A stretch of DNA of 14,624 bases, from the NCBI GenBank assembly GCA_049513055.1, contig JBEKWN010000148.1:1-14624 (forward strand). The letters are read 5' to 3'. Every line of letters begins with the position of its first letter. Within the stretch, counting starts at the first letter, position 1. Source of the DNA: UBA1163 sp049513055. Its GTDB lineage: Bacteria > Desulfobacterota > BSN033 > UBA1163. Below, one piece after another: positions 7,001 to 14,100 of this stretch. The notes below the pieces were generated by a model that was not told the origin of the DNA, made no database searches, and saw nothing but the letters and a program-made list of their open reading frames with translations. The translations under genes and the position numbers were made by a program.

Positions 7001-7336
7001 GGTGCTTTATATTTTACTACTTTTACGCCCTCACCTGCATCAGGTGTCTGTACTCTTGGTACAGGGCAAGGAAACGTCTATATACTGCAATACCAGACTG
7101 GAAATGCCTTGTTTAACCTGAGTATCAGTAATGATTTAGGAGAATCGCAGTCGACTCCGATACTTACGGTGAACGATCGGTCAATGAGTATCGGGGGCAG
7201 TATGCCATCTGGGATCATCATCACCGTTATAGGTAGTACTATAAAAGGATATGGAGGCGTGGCTGGAGGTGTTTTTTCTCCACAGCTTCCAAATATCAGA
7301 ACCATCGTGCCAATTAATTGGAAAACCGTTTTCTGA
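4058..7336 (+). CDS. pilY1: PilY1 pilus-tip adhesin/assembly factor (operon 1, intact)
   Basis: 1092 residues. A signal peptide (1-21, ending SQSFA) precedes an N-terminal von Willebrand A-like region with MIDAS DLSGS (45-49) and VILITDGADTYAC near 280-290. The C-terminal half, from about residue 608, is the PilY beta-propeller: DRDVIYAGADDGMLHAFDD, LWGFIPPKLLPNL and QSWSTPILGQ. The calcium loop is DVDGNG (from Asp825), followed by LYVGDVGGQIWRFD. A second EF-hand/dockerin-like loop, DYDGSGTVDVND, starts at Asp168. The usual short tryptophan-containing C-terminus (INWKTVF) is present, so the gene is complete. PilY1 proteins act at the pilus tip in adhesion, surface sensing and calcium-dependent control of extension and retraction. 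Start 4058 has AGGAGG (4043-4048) upstream; an in-frame TTG at 4052 is less likely. Confidence 0.93.
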   Translation: MKKKAFLIILFIFFLFSQSFANDTDLYILTQMMQQVPPDALIILDLSGSMRWTPAGEYLYIDPGWVAGHYDSQHHWIPAGNTYNCGDNVAYYPTDPTGGAHTTQCDMMNDILLGTQYPSTAQFQSMKIWGDSTCAGPYYSYNATGSSTSRTNCSKVALAKNGIFSFLDYDGSGTVDVNDENALNIRMGYMRFYNCTSPETTVNYNTGCNTLVDPLNTHYSKIYCNSGTSCTKSGTASSPSVSSEGAFGGTPLAASLNEGMLYLNGSKSGDPDAACRQKFVILITDGADTYACNGNGADSQTDQYERRRETVAKARALANAGYYVFVIGFGADMPYYQQNTLNWAAYYGNTSNPDQTHSITKMYTIPYGQLYPSGITQCNTSPTSKSSLDGHYYANTNDPGEMGISGYAFIVQNDAQLKDAITAIRNFIIAFIAQSSSYVAPVVPISQFQQTNSENRLYLAMFKPTTDTFWKGNIKKYGIATTDTSTLSVGDVIDANNQLAMTSQNTIKDTALSYWSSTTDGGEVEKGGVGGILLSRDLNGNPRQIYTYLGTNTNLTDPSNAFGASNSKITPATLNVSTTQEVQDIIKFVQGWDAWDWNKNGITNEKRDWVLGSFIHSRPLVIHYSDRDVIYAGADDGMLHAFDDATGNELWGFIPPKLLPNLRNFKNQLSLQNFVDGSPKAYIGKNQTILIFGERRGGNQYVALDVTDPLAPKFLWEINPNQIIYGTGTTSTDAYKELGQSWSTPILGQVKNGTDANGKPIGKWVAFIGGGYDTNQDSNSPSPSDASGNAVYVVDIMTGNQIWKYSNSNNSAMKHCIPSDIALVDVDGNGLIERLYVGDVGGQIWRFDIGDMSNTAGWTGKVIFTASGKIFYPPDVTLENDAGNYEMIFFGTGDREKPNDTSFVNTLYAIKDKNPATPLTESNDLVDVTQDLLQSNASQGDKVNLLNNLKTKNGWYIRLNQSPGESQNLGEKCDAAALVIGGALYFTTFTPSPASGVCTLGTGQGNVYILQYQTGNALFNLSISNDLGESQSTPILTVNDRSMSIGGSMPSGIIITVIGSTIKGYGGVAGGVFSPQLPNIRTIVPINWKTVF

Positions 7337-7423
7337 TGAGGCAAAATTAATCAAGGAGAATTTCTATCCCAAAGTTATTTCTTCTTTGACTTTTGCGTAG
7401 GATAAAGATATAGTGAAAGCTCG

Positions 7424-8245
7424 ATGGGATATAGTAAATTATGGCGATTGATTAGAATTCTCGCGGTCTTTCTTCTCCTTTTTGGACTTTCGGCATGCAC
7501 AAGAGGCAAAAAAACAGAGCCGAGGGCAAAGACGAATCTCCCTCCCGTTATAACTTCCGTAACCATCCTACCCCAAGAGCCCAATATAAAGAGTGAATTA
7601 AATTTATTTATTCAAAGTCAGGATCCGGATGGGGACCCCGTCACTTATCAATACCAGTGGCTGAGGAATGATGAAGAGATAATCGGAGAGAAACAAAATA
7701 CTTTAAAAAAAGGAAATTTTAAAAAGGGAGATCTCATCCGAGTGAGGGTGACCCCCTCCGATGGAAAGGTCAATGGGACACCGTTTCTGTCCGCTCCGGT
7801 GAAGGTTCTCAATTCTTCCCCTGTTATTCAGGAAGTCTGGATCGAGCCTAAAGTGGCTTATGTGAGGGACAACTTAAAAGCCAATGTAAAAAGTTCCGAT
7901 TTAGATGGAGATTTCATTTATTATACTTATCAGTGGGAAAAAAATGGGGGAGTTTTAAATGAAGAAAGGGGTGAATTTTTAGAAAGGGGACGATTTAAAA
8001 AGGGAGATTCGATTGCCGTCATCGTAACTGCTGATGACCGGGAAGTCCAAAGCCCTCCCAAAAGATCAGAGACCCTCATCATCTTGAATAGCCCACCTAT
8101 CATTCTCTCCTCTCCACCTGCTTCTGTAGAAAAGTCGACTTATATTTATCCAGTCATAGCCAATGATCCCAGGAGCGAAAAGCATTCAACGATATACATT
8201 AACAATAGATTTCAAATGATTCCTTACGACGTTGTCATCCTGTAA
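7424..8245 (+). CDS. Lipoprotein with two tandem Ig/PKD-like repeats, pilus-operon associated
   Basis: 273 residues. A signal peptide ends in the lipobox LSAC, with lipidation predicted at Cys25. Two related blocks of roughly 90 residues follow (about 41-130 and 133-222). Each has a D(P/L)DGD turn, a YTYQW/YQYQW strand, an FKKGD turn, a strand, and then an NS(S/P)P(V/I)I linker. A third block seems to begin (SPPASVEKSTYIYPVIANDP) but dissolves after residue 249, so the C-terminus may be truncated. The SD before ATG 7424 is weak; AAGGAG lies further up at about 7356. It is 87 bases downstream of pilY1 and probably in the same operon. The lipid anchor and beta-sandwich repeats suggest a periplasmic or outer-membrane partner of the pilus. 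No specific function is recognised. Confidence 0.8.
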   Translation: MGYSKLWRLIRILAVFLLLFGLSACTRGKKTEPRAKTNLPPVITSVTILPQEPNIKSELNLFIQSQDPDGDPVTYQYQWLRNDEEIIGEKQNTLKKGNFKKGDLIRVRVTPSDGKVNGTPFLSAPVKVLNSSPVIQEVWIEPKVAYVRDNLKANVKSSDLDGDFIYYTYQWEKNGGVLNEERGEFLERGRFKKGDSIAVIVTADDREVQSPPKRSETLIILNSPPIILSSPPASVEKSTYIYPVIANDPRSEKHSTIYINNRFQMIPYDVVIL

Positions 8246-8263
8246 AACTTCCGTTTCATCAGA
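8234..8263 (+). repeat. Direct repeat copy 1 with AAAC-TTCC-GTTT dyad
   Basis: From the shared CCTGTAAAAC onward, this stretch and 8392-8416 agree at about 20 of 25 bases; TGTCA upstream is shared too, with small gaps. The core is a dyad, AAAC(TTCC)GTTT. It overlaps the lipoprotein stop codon. Confidence 0.45.
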
Positions 8264-8386
8264 CATTTCTTCTTCGAGTCCTCCTTATCTTTATGTTCTG
8301 GCTTCCCTTGAAATGGGATAATTGCACTTGAAATTGAACAAAAATATTGGTTGGTTTACATTTTTTTTGAAATCATGTCAAGAGGT

Positions 8387-8418
8387 GTCAATTCCTGTAA
8401 AACCTCCGGTTTTGCAGA
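8387..8418 (+). repeat. Direct repeat copy 2 with AAAACC-TCC-GGTTTT dyad
   Basis: A perfect 6-bp dyad, AAAACC(TCC)GGTTTT, at 8399-8413, about 20 bases upstream of the -35 element of operon 2 and 153 bases after the related copy at 8239. It could be a protein-binding site, a small hairpin or a decayed dispersed repeat. Confidence 0.45.
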
Positions 8419-8429
8419 GAAAAATAATG

Positions 8430-8457
8430 TTGACAAAACTATTTAATCCAATAGAAT
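8430..8457 (+). promoter_or_regulatory. Sigma-70-type promoter of minor-pilin operon 2
   Basis: A consensus -35 TTGACA (8430-8435), a 16-base spacer and -10 TAGAAT (8452-8457; 5 of 6 matches) give a start near 8464. AGGGGA (8467-8472) then serves as the SD for ATG 8477, so the leader is very short. No GG-N10-GC element was found in 8246-8476, in contrast to operon 1. Confidence 0.65.
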
Positions 8458-8476
8458 TATACTTATAGGGGATTAT

Positions 8477-8938
8477 ATGTCTATGAGAAAGAGGAATAAA
8501 AAAGGGATTACACTCATTGAATTGGTAGTGGTGATGATCATTATTGCGATTGGAGCTGTTTTATTGGTTCCCAATATCGGTGGATGGTTGCCGAACTACC
8601 GCTTAAGGAGTGCCACAAGAGATATAGTTTCAACACTTAGAACTGCACAGATGAAAGCCGTTTCAAATAATACGGAATATCAGGTCTTCTTTAACCCAGG
8701 TGCAGGGACCTACATTCTTCAATATCGAGATACAGGTGGAAACTGGGTCAATGAAGGGGCAACACAAACACTTCCCTCTGGAATCCAAATCAGTGCTCCT
8801 TTTCCGGGAAACATTGCTCATTTCAATCCCAACTCCACATCTGATACAGGGGGGAGCATCACATTACAAAATACAAAGGGAGCACAAAAAAGTATCAACC
8901 TCACAACTTCCACGGGGAGGGTAAAAATTATTGATTAA
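8477..8938 (+). CDS. fimT: GspH/FimT-type minor pseudopilin (operon 2)
   Basis: 153 residues. The leader MSMRKRNKKG is cleaved before ITLIELVVVMIIIAIGAVLL (Glu5 present). The typical GspH/FimT region follows: LPNYRLRSATRDIVSTLRTAQMKAVSNN, a beta domain with YQVFFNPGAGTYILQYRD, and near the end GSITLQNTKGAQKSINLTTSTGRVKI. Such proteins (FimT, FimU) are minor pilins that initiate pilus assembly; in some species FimT binds DNA. The ATG at 8477 has an SD 5 bases upstream; ATG 8483 is an alternative. Its end overlaps the pilV2 start by 8 bases. Operon 1 has no counterpart in the window. Confidence 0.88.
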   Translation: MSMRKRNKKGITLIELVVVMIIIAIGAVLLVPNIGGWLPNYRLRSATRDIVSTLRTAQMKAVSNNTEYQVFFNPGAGTYILQYRDTGGNWVNEGATQTLPSGIQISAPFPGNIAHFNPNSTSDTGGSITLQNTKGAQKSINLTTSTGRVKIID

Positions 8939-9311
8939 AATTAAAATTTTTAAAGAAAAGGGGTTCACATTAATTGAGGTTCTCGTTGGTCTTATTATCT
9001 TAGCCATTGGTGTACTCGCCGTCGCGGGGATGCAGATCACTTCCATCGTAGGGACCTCATTTAGTAACAATATAACCCAAGCCTCTGTAATCGCCCAAGA
9101 CAGATTAGAATTTTTAAAGGGTTTGCCTTTGACCGATGTCAGGTTGGATACAAACAATTATCCTAATGATATTAAAGTTGGGATTTTCACAGGAAGTTAC
9201 CAGGCGAACAGGAATGCCAATCCTAATTATGTGACCATCACCTATACGATCTCATGGTTGGAGAAGGGTGTGCCCCATACTGTATTCTTTAGTACCGTCA
9301 AAGGAAGATAG
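8931..9311 (+). CDS. pilV: Type IV pilus minor pilin PilV (operon 2)
   Basis: 126 residues starting at TTG 8931, inside the end of fimT. A strong SD (GGGGAGGG, 8914-8921) sits 9 bases upstream, which favours this non-ATG start. Leader LIKIKIFKEKG, then mature FTLIEVLVGLIILAIGVLAV with Glu5. The PilV-like part follows: ITQASVIAQDRLEFLKGLPLTD, then a short domain ending ITYTISWLEKGVPHTVFFSTVKG. It parallels PilV of operon 1 (ATFAQDKLEELR, TITINW). The 8-base overlap with fimT indicates translational coupling. Confidence 0.88.
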   Translation: MIKIKIFKEKGFTLIEVLVGLIILAIGVLAVAGMQITSIVGTSFSNNITQASVIAQDRLEFLKGLPLTDVRLDTNNYPNDIKVGIFTGSYQANRNANPNYVTITYTISWLEKGVPHTVFFSTVKGR

Positions 9312-9315
9312 TCTT

Positions 9316-10374
9316 ATGGATCAAAATATGATTATACACAACGACATCAGTCGCAGCAAAGGGCGTCATTCCCGCAAAAGCGGGAATCCAGACGTCGTTC
9401 CTGCGAAAGCAGGAAACTATCACTTAGGAGCCTGGATTCCCCCGTATCAAGTACGGGGCAGGCTTAGTCGAGCCCGGAATGACAAACCGCATAAGACTTA
9501 CGTCATCATGTGTAGAGATTCAAAGGGGGTTACTCTCATTGAGCTTCTCATCGCAATGCTTATCAGCGCCATTCTGATAGCAGGAATTTACAGGACGTTT
9601 ATCCACCAGCAAAAGGCCTACGCCACCCAGGAGCAGGTGGCGGATATGCAGCAAAATGTGAGGGTGGCCATTAATCGAATGATGAGAGAAATTCGAATGG
9701 CAGGTTTCGGAAGCATCCAGGGTGTTTTACCGGTGACGTTTCTTGGGGGAACAAGAACTTACACGGATGTGGTCAATCCCGATGCTCCTGTTGCGGGAGC
9801 ACTCACGATCGTCTCGGCCATCGGGGGGTGGGCTATTCTCAAGGCACAACCTAATCCACAACCTGGAGATCCCCTTCCCCTCCCTTCCCCTCCCCTCCTC
9901 TCAAATCAGATTCAGGTAGATACGCTTGCATATTTTGATACGAATAATAAGAGTTATGTCTCCATCGGTGGCCTCGAAAGCCATATCATCACTGCCATAG
10001 ACGGTGCGAAAAATATACTGACTCTCAATACGGATGTGGGCAATGTTTATCAAATTGGAGGTAAGACTCCAGTCTATGTCTATGCGATCAGGGCTATAAG
10101 TTATCAAATCGTGATCGATGCGACGGGCAGCACCATCCTGGGAAGGGATGAGAACACGGGTGGGGGGTTCCAACCCATGGCAGATAATATAGAAGCGATT
10201 GAGTTCCGTAATCCAGACGGAAGCACACCCTTAAATCCAAATAGTATGAGCATGCAAGTGACTGTGAAGGCGAGAACCGATAGGCCTGACCCTGAACTCC
10301 TAAAGGGAGGAGGGGATGGGTATCGGAGGAGGCAATTTACTTCAATCATTTTACAGCGGAATAGGGGCTTATAG
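9316..10374 (+). CDS. pilW: Type IV pilus minor pilin PilW (operon 2) with a repeat-encoded N-terminal extension
   Basis: From ATG 9316 (SD AAGGAAG at 9301-9307) the frame runs about 350 residues. The prepilin site is KG|VTLIELLIAMLISAILIAGI, preceded by roughly 70 residues partly encoded by a 120-bp palindromic repeat (RHSRKSGNP..., VVPAKAG..., SRARNDKP). ATG 9508 (MCRDSKG|V...) would give a normal 7-residue leader but has no visible SD. The mature protein shows PilW features: QVADMQQNVRVAINRMMREIRMAGFGS, then a beta-rich domain ending RRRQFTSIILQRN. It is a tip-complex minor pilin. A low-complexity PLPLPSPPLLS segment is encoded by a pure pyrimidine tract. PilX follows 22 bases later. Confidence 0.88.
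   Translation: MDQNMIIHNDISRSKGRHSRKSGNPDVVPAKAGNYHLGAWIPPYQVRGRLSRARNDKPHKTYVIMCRDSKGVTLIELLIAMLISAILIAGIYRTFIHQQKAYATQEQVADMQQNVRVAINRMMREIRMAGFGSIQGVLPVTFLGGTRTYTDVVNPDAPVAGALTIVSAIGGWAILKAQPNPQPGDPLPLPSPPLLSNQIQVDTLAYFDTNNKSYVSIGGLESHIITAIDGAKNILTLNTDVGNVYQIGGKTPVYVYAIRAISYQIVIDATGSTILGRDENTGGGFQPMADNIEAIEFRNPDGSTPLNPNSMSMQVTVKARTDRPDPELLKGGGDGYRRRQFTSIILQRNRGL
9364..9483. repeat. Composite palindromic repeat (dRS3/REP-like) at the 5' end of pilW2
   Basis: Three hairpins lie in a row. The first is ATTCCCGC-aaaa-GCGGGAAT (9368-9387), which fits the ATTCCC-N8-GGGAAT pattern of Neisseria dRS3. The second is TTCCTGC-gaaa-GCAGGAA (9398-9415), and the third CCCCGTA-tcaag-TACGGGG (9440-9458). 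Outer arms GTCATTCC (9365-9372) and GGAATGAC (9476-9483) are inverted, as are TCCAG and CTGGA just inside. The unit is 120 bp, so it adds 40 codons without shifting the frame. Confidence 0.75.
9871..9902 (-). other. G-quadruplex-type tract on the template strand of pilW2
   Basis: 32 consecutive pyrimidines on the + strand. The minus strand has five runs of three to four G separated by one or two A, which meets the usual G3+N1-7 four-tract rule. It encodes the low-complexity PLPLPSPPLLS linker. Folding has to be tested. Confidence 0.6.
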
Positions 10375-10396
10375 CCTTCTGAGGTGATGGACCACG

Positions 10397-10849
10397 ATGA
10401 AAAGAAATAGGTTAAAAAATCAAAAAGGGGTGTCCTTGGTGATCGCCCTGATGATCTTGTTGGTGCTTACCCTGATTGGAATCAGTGCGATTAGTACGAC
10501 CACGTATGAAACCAATATCTCCGGAAATGAGAGACTTTATAATAAAGCTTTTTATACTTCCGACGCAGGAGTGGACTATTTCGTCAGTAATGGGTCCTCT
10601 TATCTTACTCTTCCAAGTAATTCGGGGACGGTGGATAGCCGAACGGATGGCATACCCTTAGTAGGAGATTATTTTCTTGTCAATTGGGAGAGAAGAATTT
10701 CGGATCTCGGTCCCCCTAAAAAGTATGAGTTCAAGATAACATCCCAGGGGATTTCTCCAAGTTTCCCCACGGCAGGAAGAATAAACATAGAAGCTATTGT
10801 TGAGGTAGTGGATACGATGCCACCGCCTGAATACCCAGGAGGTTCCTAA
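10397..10849 (+). CDS. pilX: Type IV pilus minor pilin PilX (operon 2)
   Basis: 150 residues. Leader MKRNRLKNQKG, then mature VSLVIALMILLVLTLIGISA, lacking Glu5 like PilX1. The PilX signature ISTTTYETNISGNERLYNKAFYTSDAGVDYFV corresponds to IFEIKLAGNKRGSTDAFYAADSGVQ in operon 1. A short beta domain ends INIEAIVEVVD. GAGGTG (10381-10386) lies 10 bases before the ATG. The stop shares one base with the pilY1-2 start (TAATG), and AGGAGG just upstream serves that next gene, so the two are tightly coupled. Confidence 0.88.
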   Translation: MKRNRLKNQKGVSLVIALMILLVLTLIGISAISTTTYETNISGNERLYNKAFYTSDAGVDYFVSNGSSYLTLPSNSGTVDSRTDGIPLVGDYFLVNWERRISDLGPPKKYEFKITSQGISPSFPTAGRINIEAIVEVVDTMPPPEYPGGS

Positions 10850-11031
10850 TGAAAAAATATTTAATTCTTCTCATTGCTATTCTTTTAGGGGCGCCAGCTC
10901 TGCTTTACGGACAATCAGACCTCGTAGAGATTATGACGCCCAATGCCATGATCCTCTTTGATTCCTCCGCTTCGATGAATTCGAAAGCGGATGGAACGGG
11001 TGCCAATGCTTCCTGGCCTGGAAATTCGTAG
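10849..11031 (+). pseudogene. pilY1: PilY1 (operon 2), N-terminal fragment of a frameshifted gene
   Basis: 60 codons containing the signal peptide (MKKYLILLIAILLGAPALLYG) and the start of the vWA-like domain, IMTPNAMILFDSSASMN, with MIDAS DSSAS. The frame then meets a stop at 11029-11031. The next frame carries on in sense from about 11022 (FVDKDGN, FPWNWYYFEGSGN, LALKKVITDLVDINLGFSTY). One extra T in the AAATTC at 11022-11027 would restore PGNFVDKDGN and one open frame. This is the first part of a gene spanning 10849-14347. Confidence 0.8.
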
Positions 11032-11162
11032 ATAAGGATGGCAACGTTTCTCCAGATGGGACTTTCCCTTGGAATTGGTATTATTTTGAAGGGAGTGGCA
11101 ATCACCCTGATAGCAAACTTTATCAGGCGAAACTGGCGCTCAAAAAGGTCATCACAGACCTT

Positions 11163-14100
11163 GTGGACATTAATCTTGGCTTTTCAACCTATGCCCAGTT
11201 CAAGACTGATTCAAGAGTCGGACGCTATAAAAGAGACAGATGGAATTGTACCGGGGGGACTCCAGCCCAGGCGGCAACTACCACTACGACTACCTGGCAA
11301 AAACTTTACTGGAGGTGGAATACCGGTAGCAACTCATATAGTTCCGCTTCCTCTCTCGCGCAGGGCAATTTTACAGATGTTTGGGGTCAAGTCCAAACAG
11401 GGATGTCTGTGGGTTCTAAACTCTATGAGAAGAACCACACTTTCATTGTGGAGACAGCTCCTCCTCATCCTCCTGCTACTTATAAAGCCGATTTAGAATA
11501 TACCATTACGAGTATTGTCCTGAATGCAGAGATGAATTTTTACACCTACTATTACACCTCTGCAACTTATGATACTTATGAGACATGGAATTTCACGGTA
11601 ACCAAAAACACGCCTGGCGCTGTTATTTGCCATACTATGGCTTTCTATAGTTATGTTTGTGATACTGAATTTCCAGCAACCCAGGCAGGGGGTTGGAAAA
11701 CCTATGATTCCACAATAACTAATTATCCTGAAGATAGTAGCCCAATCGTTCCTGCTAATAAGTGGAAATGCATTTGTACAGGGGTTACCCCAGGCCACGG
11801 ACCTATAGCAAAAGTCGATTGTTCGTATGGCGCTAAGTTTCAAGAGTGGGCCTGGGGAGGGGGTGGAACGATAAGTTGTCCCCTTACTGCAGGATCAGCA
11901 TATAACTCTGGTAAAGATCCAAATTTGGGGGATAGTTGGACAGTTTGGACTTATGTAGATAATTGCTACGACAGTTCGGATTATATTTACCCTTCTTTTG
12001 GGACTGCAAATAAACCTGATACTTGGAGCTATTTTAGGATTGACAAGGTATCTGGATTCTGGCCTATTGATCAGGTCAACAAGAAGCCCCCTTATAGTGA
12101 TAACCAGCCCAAACCATTCTATCCTTCCAGTGATGGTACGAATCCTAACAACAACCCCGGTACGTTTGACAATCACTATTTCTTCATCAATATTCCTCAG
12201 GTTGACGATTCGACCAAAGGCTATCCGATAAAAAACGCGATCCTTGCTATGCTTGACCTCACTCCTGTTCAAAACCCTCAAACTGGAAACTGGTGGACAA
12301 AGTTACCTTTAAAACCCAATAGCCTCACCGCAAATACCTCTGGAGCACCCCAGAACCAAACCCCCATTGCCGATTCCCTCTACATGGGCAAAAGATATTT
12401 TGAGGACTACATAAAGCAGGATCCGCCCAGCACGGCCAAATGCAGAGGAAACTATATCATTTTATTAACCGATGGTCTGGAAAGCTGCCGTTACTTAGAT
12501 CCAGGAACAAATCTCAAACCCGATTTTGATTTGGGGGCAACAGCCTCTCAGGATTTGTACAATATCGGGGTGAACACCTTTGTCATCGGTTTTGGAAAAG
12601 CCGCTGGAACGAATCTAAATGCACTCAATAAGATTGCAAGGGCAGGCTCCAATAATAACTACGATGCTTTTTTTACAGACACCTTAGCGGGCTTGACAAA
12701 TGCCATCCAAACCATCTTCCAGATTATCGGAGGAAGTTATGCCAGGTCGAGTCCGGTGGTTTCGAGGAATCGCGATAGGCTCTACAGGGGTTATTTCAAT
12801 CTGCCTGGCTATGAGGGTCATCTGGTGGCTTACGATTTGAACCTGGATGGAAGCATCATCACCCCTGAAACGTGGGATGCAGGAAAGGTGATGAATAGCA
12901 ATGGCAGGGGATCGGTCTATACCTGGGTTGATGGTGCCATTGGGAAGTCCCGAGGAGATTTTATAAATGTGGATTTAGCAGATAAAGGTGGTAAAAAATT
13001 GGCTGCTTACTTAAATCCGTTGGGAGAAGACATCAATAATGATGGAAAAGTAGATAAAAAAGATTCTCAAGCAATTGACGGTTTTACCTTAAATGCCAAT
13101 TATGATGATGGAAAGAATGGCCCAGGCTATTACAAAGGGGTCAGGTCAGGAAAATGGTTACTCGGGGATATTTACCATTCTACGCCCTTAGTGGTCGATG
13201 CGCCTAACTTTAACTTCCCGGATGCTGCATTTCCCCAAAAATATTCGGACTTCAAAACGACCTGGAAAAGTAGAGAGACCATTGTCTATGTCGGTGCCAA
13301 CGACGGCATGGTTCACGCGTTCAGTAATAAAGATGGAAAGGAAAAGTTTGGAATCATCCCCAATAACCTCCTTGGGAAATTGAAAGATTTGAGAACGAAC
13401 AGCCACCAATTCTTTGTCGATTCAAGTCCAAGAGCCTATGATGTCCTGATCGCCGGATCCTGGAGTACTGTGCTCGTCAGCGGAGAAAGGGGCGGCGGTA
13501 ATGCTTATTTTGCGCTGGATGTGACCGATCCAAAAGATGCGAACTATCCCATTGTGCTTTGGGATGTAACAGATCCAGGAATGGGAAATACGTGGTCCAG
13601 ACCTGAGATAGGGTGGGTGAGAATTAGCGGTGTAGAAAAATTTGTTGCCTTTGTCGGTGGAGGATATTCTACAACGGACGGTGTGGGAAATACTTTTTAT
13701 GTGATCGATATCCAAGATGGGAGTATCTTGAGAAAATTTACCGTCGGTGCCTCATCGAATAAAGTGCCTGCGGGAGCCACTGCCTTTGATAGTGATCTCG
13801 ATGGACGAGTGAATGGGGTCTATTTTGGAGATTTCAATGGGGTCCTCTGGAAAATCAAAATAGATAATGAAGAGGATATCAGCAAATGGCAACTGATCAA
13901 TCTATACACACCGAGTACAAATACCCCTGTATTTTATCCACCCGCTGTCACAAAGAATAACCAGGGAAAGATACTGATCTATTATGGCCAAGGGAATGAA
14001 TTGAATATTTTCAATATAGATAATAACTCCTTTTTTGAGATCTGGGATAACGCAGATTCAGGAGTGAAGAATTGGGAAGAATCCCTTGGGGCGGGAGAAA

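Noticed and set aside
8246..8476. Possible sigma-54 promoter for operon 2
   Set aside because: I looked for GG-N10-GC across the stretch, including CTGGCTTCCCTTG, TTGGTTGGTTTACA and GAGGTGTCAATTCC, and none has GC at the right distance. TTGACA-N16-TAGAAT is much better.
9364..9483. Possible CRISPR array
   Set aside because: The hairpins differ in sequence and have no regular spacers. It is a composite of dispersed palindromes in a coding frame.
11038..11496. 152-codon plus-strand frame in the same phase as the pilY1-2 start
   Set aside because: The overlapping frame 11022-14234 encodes clear PilY1 sequence. This one is basic, low in acidic residues, and only a shadow that happens to continue the original phase.
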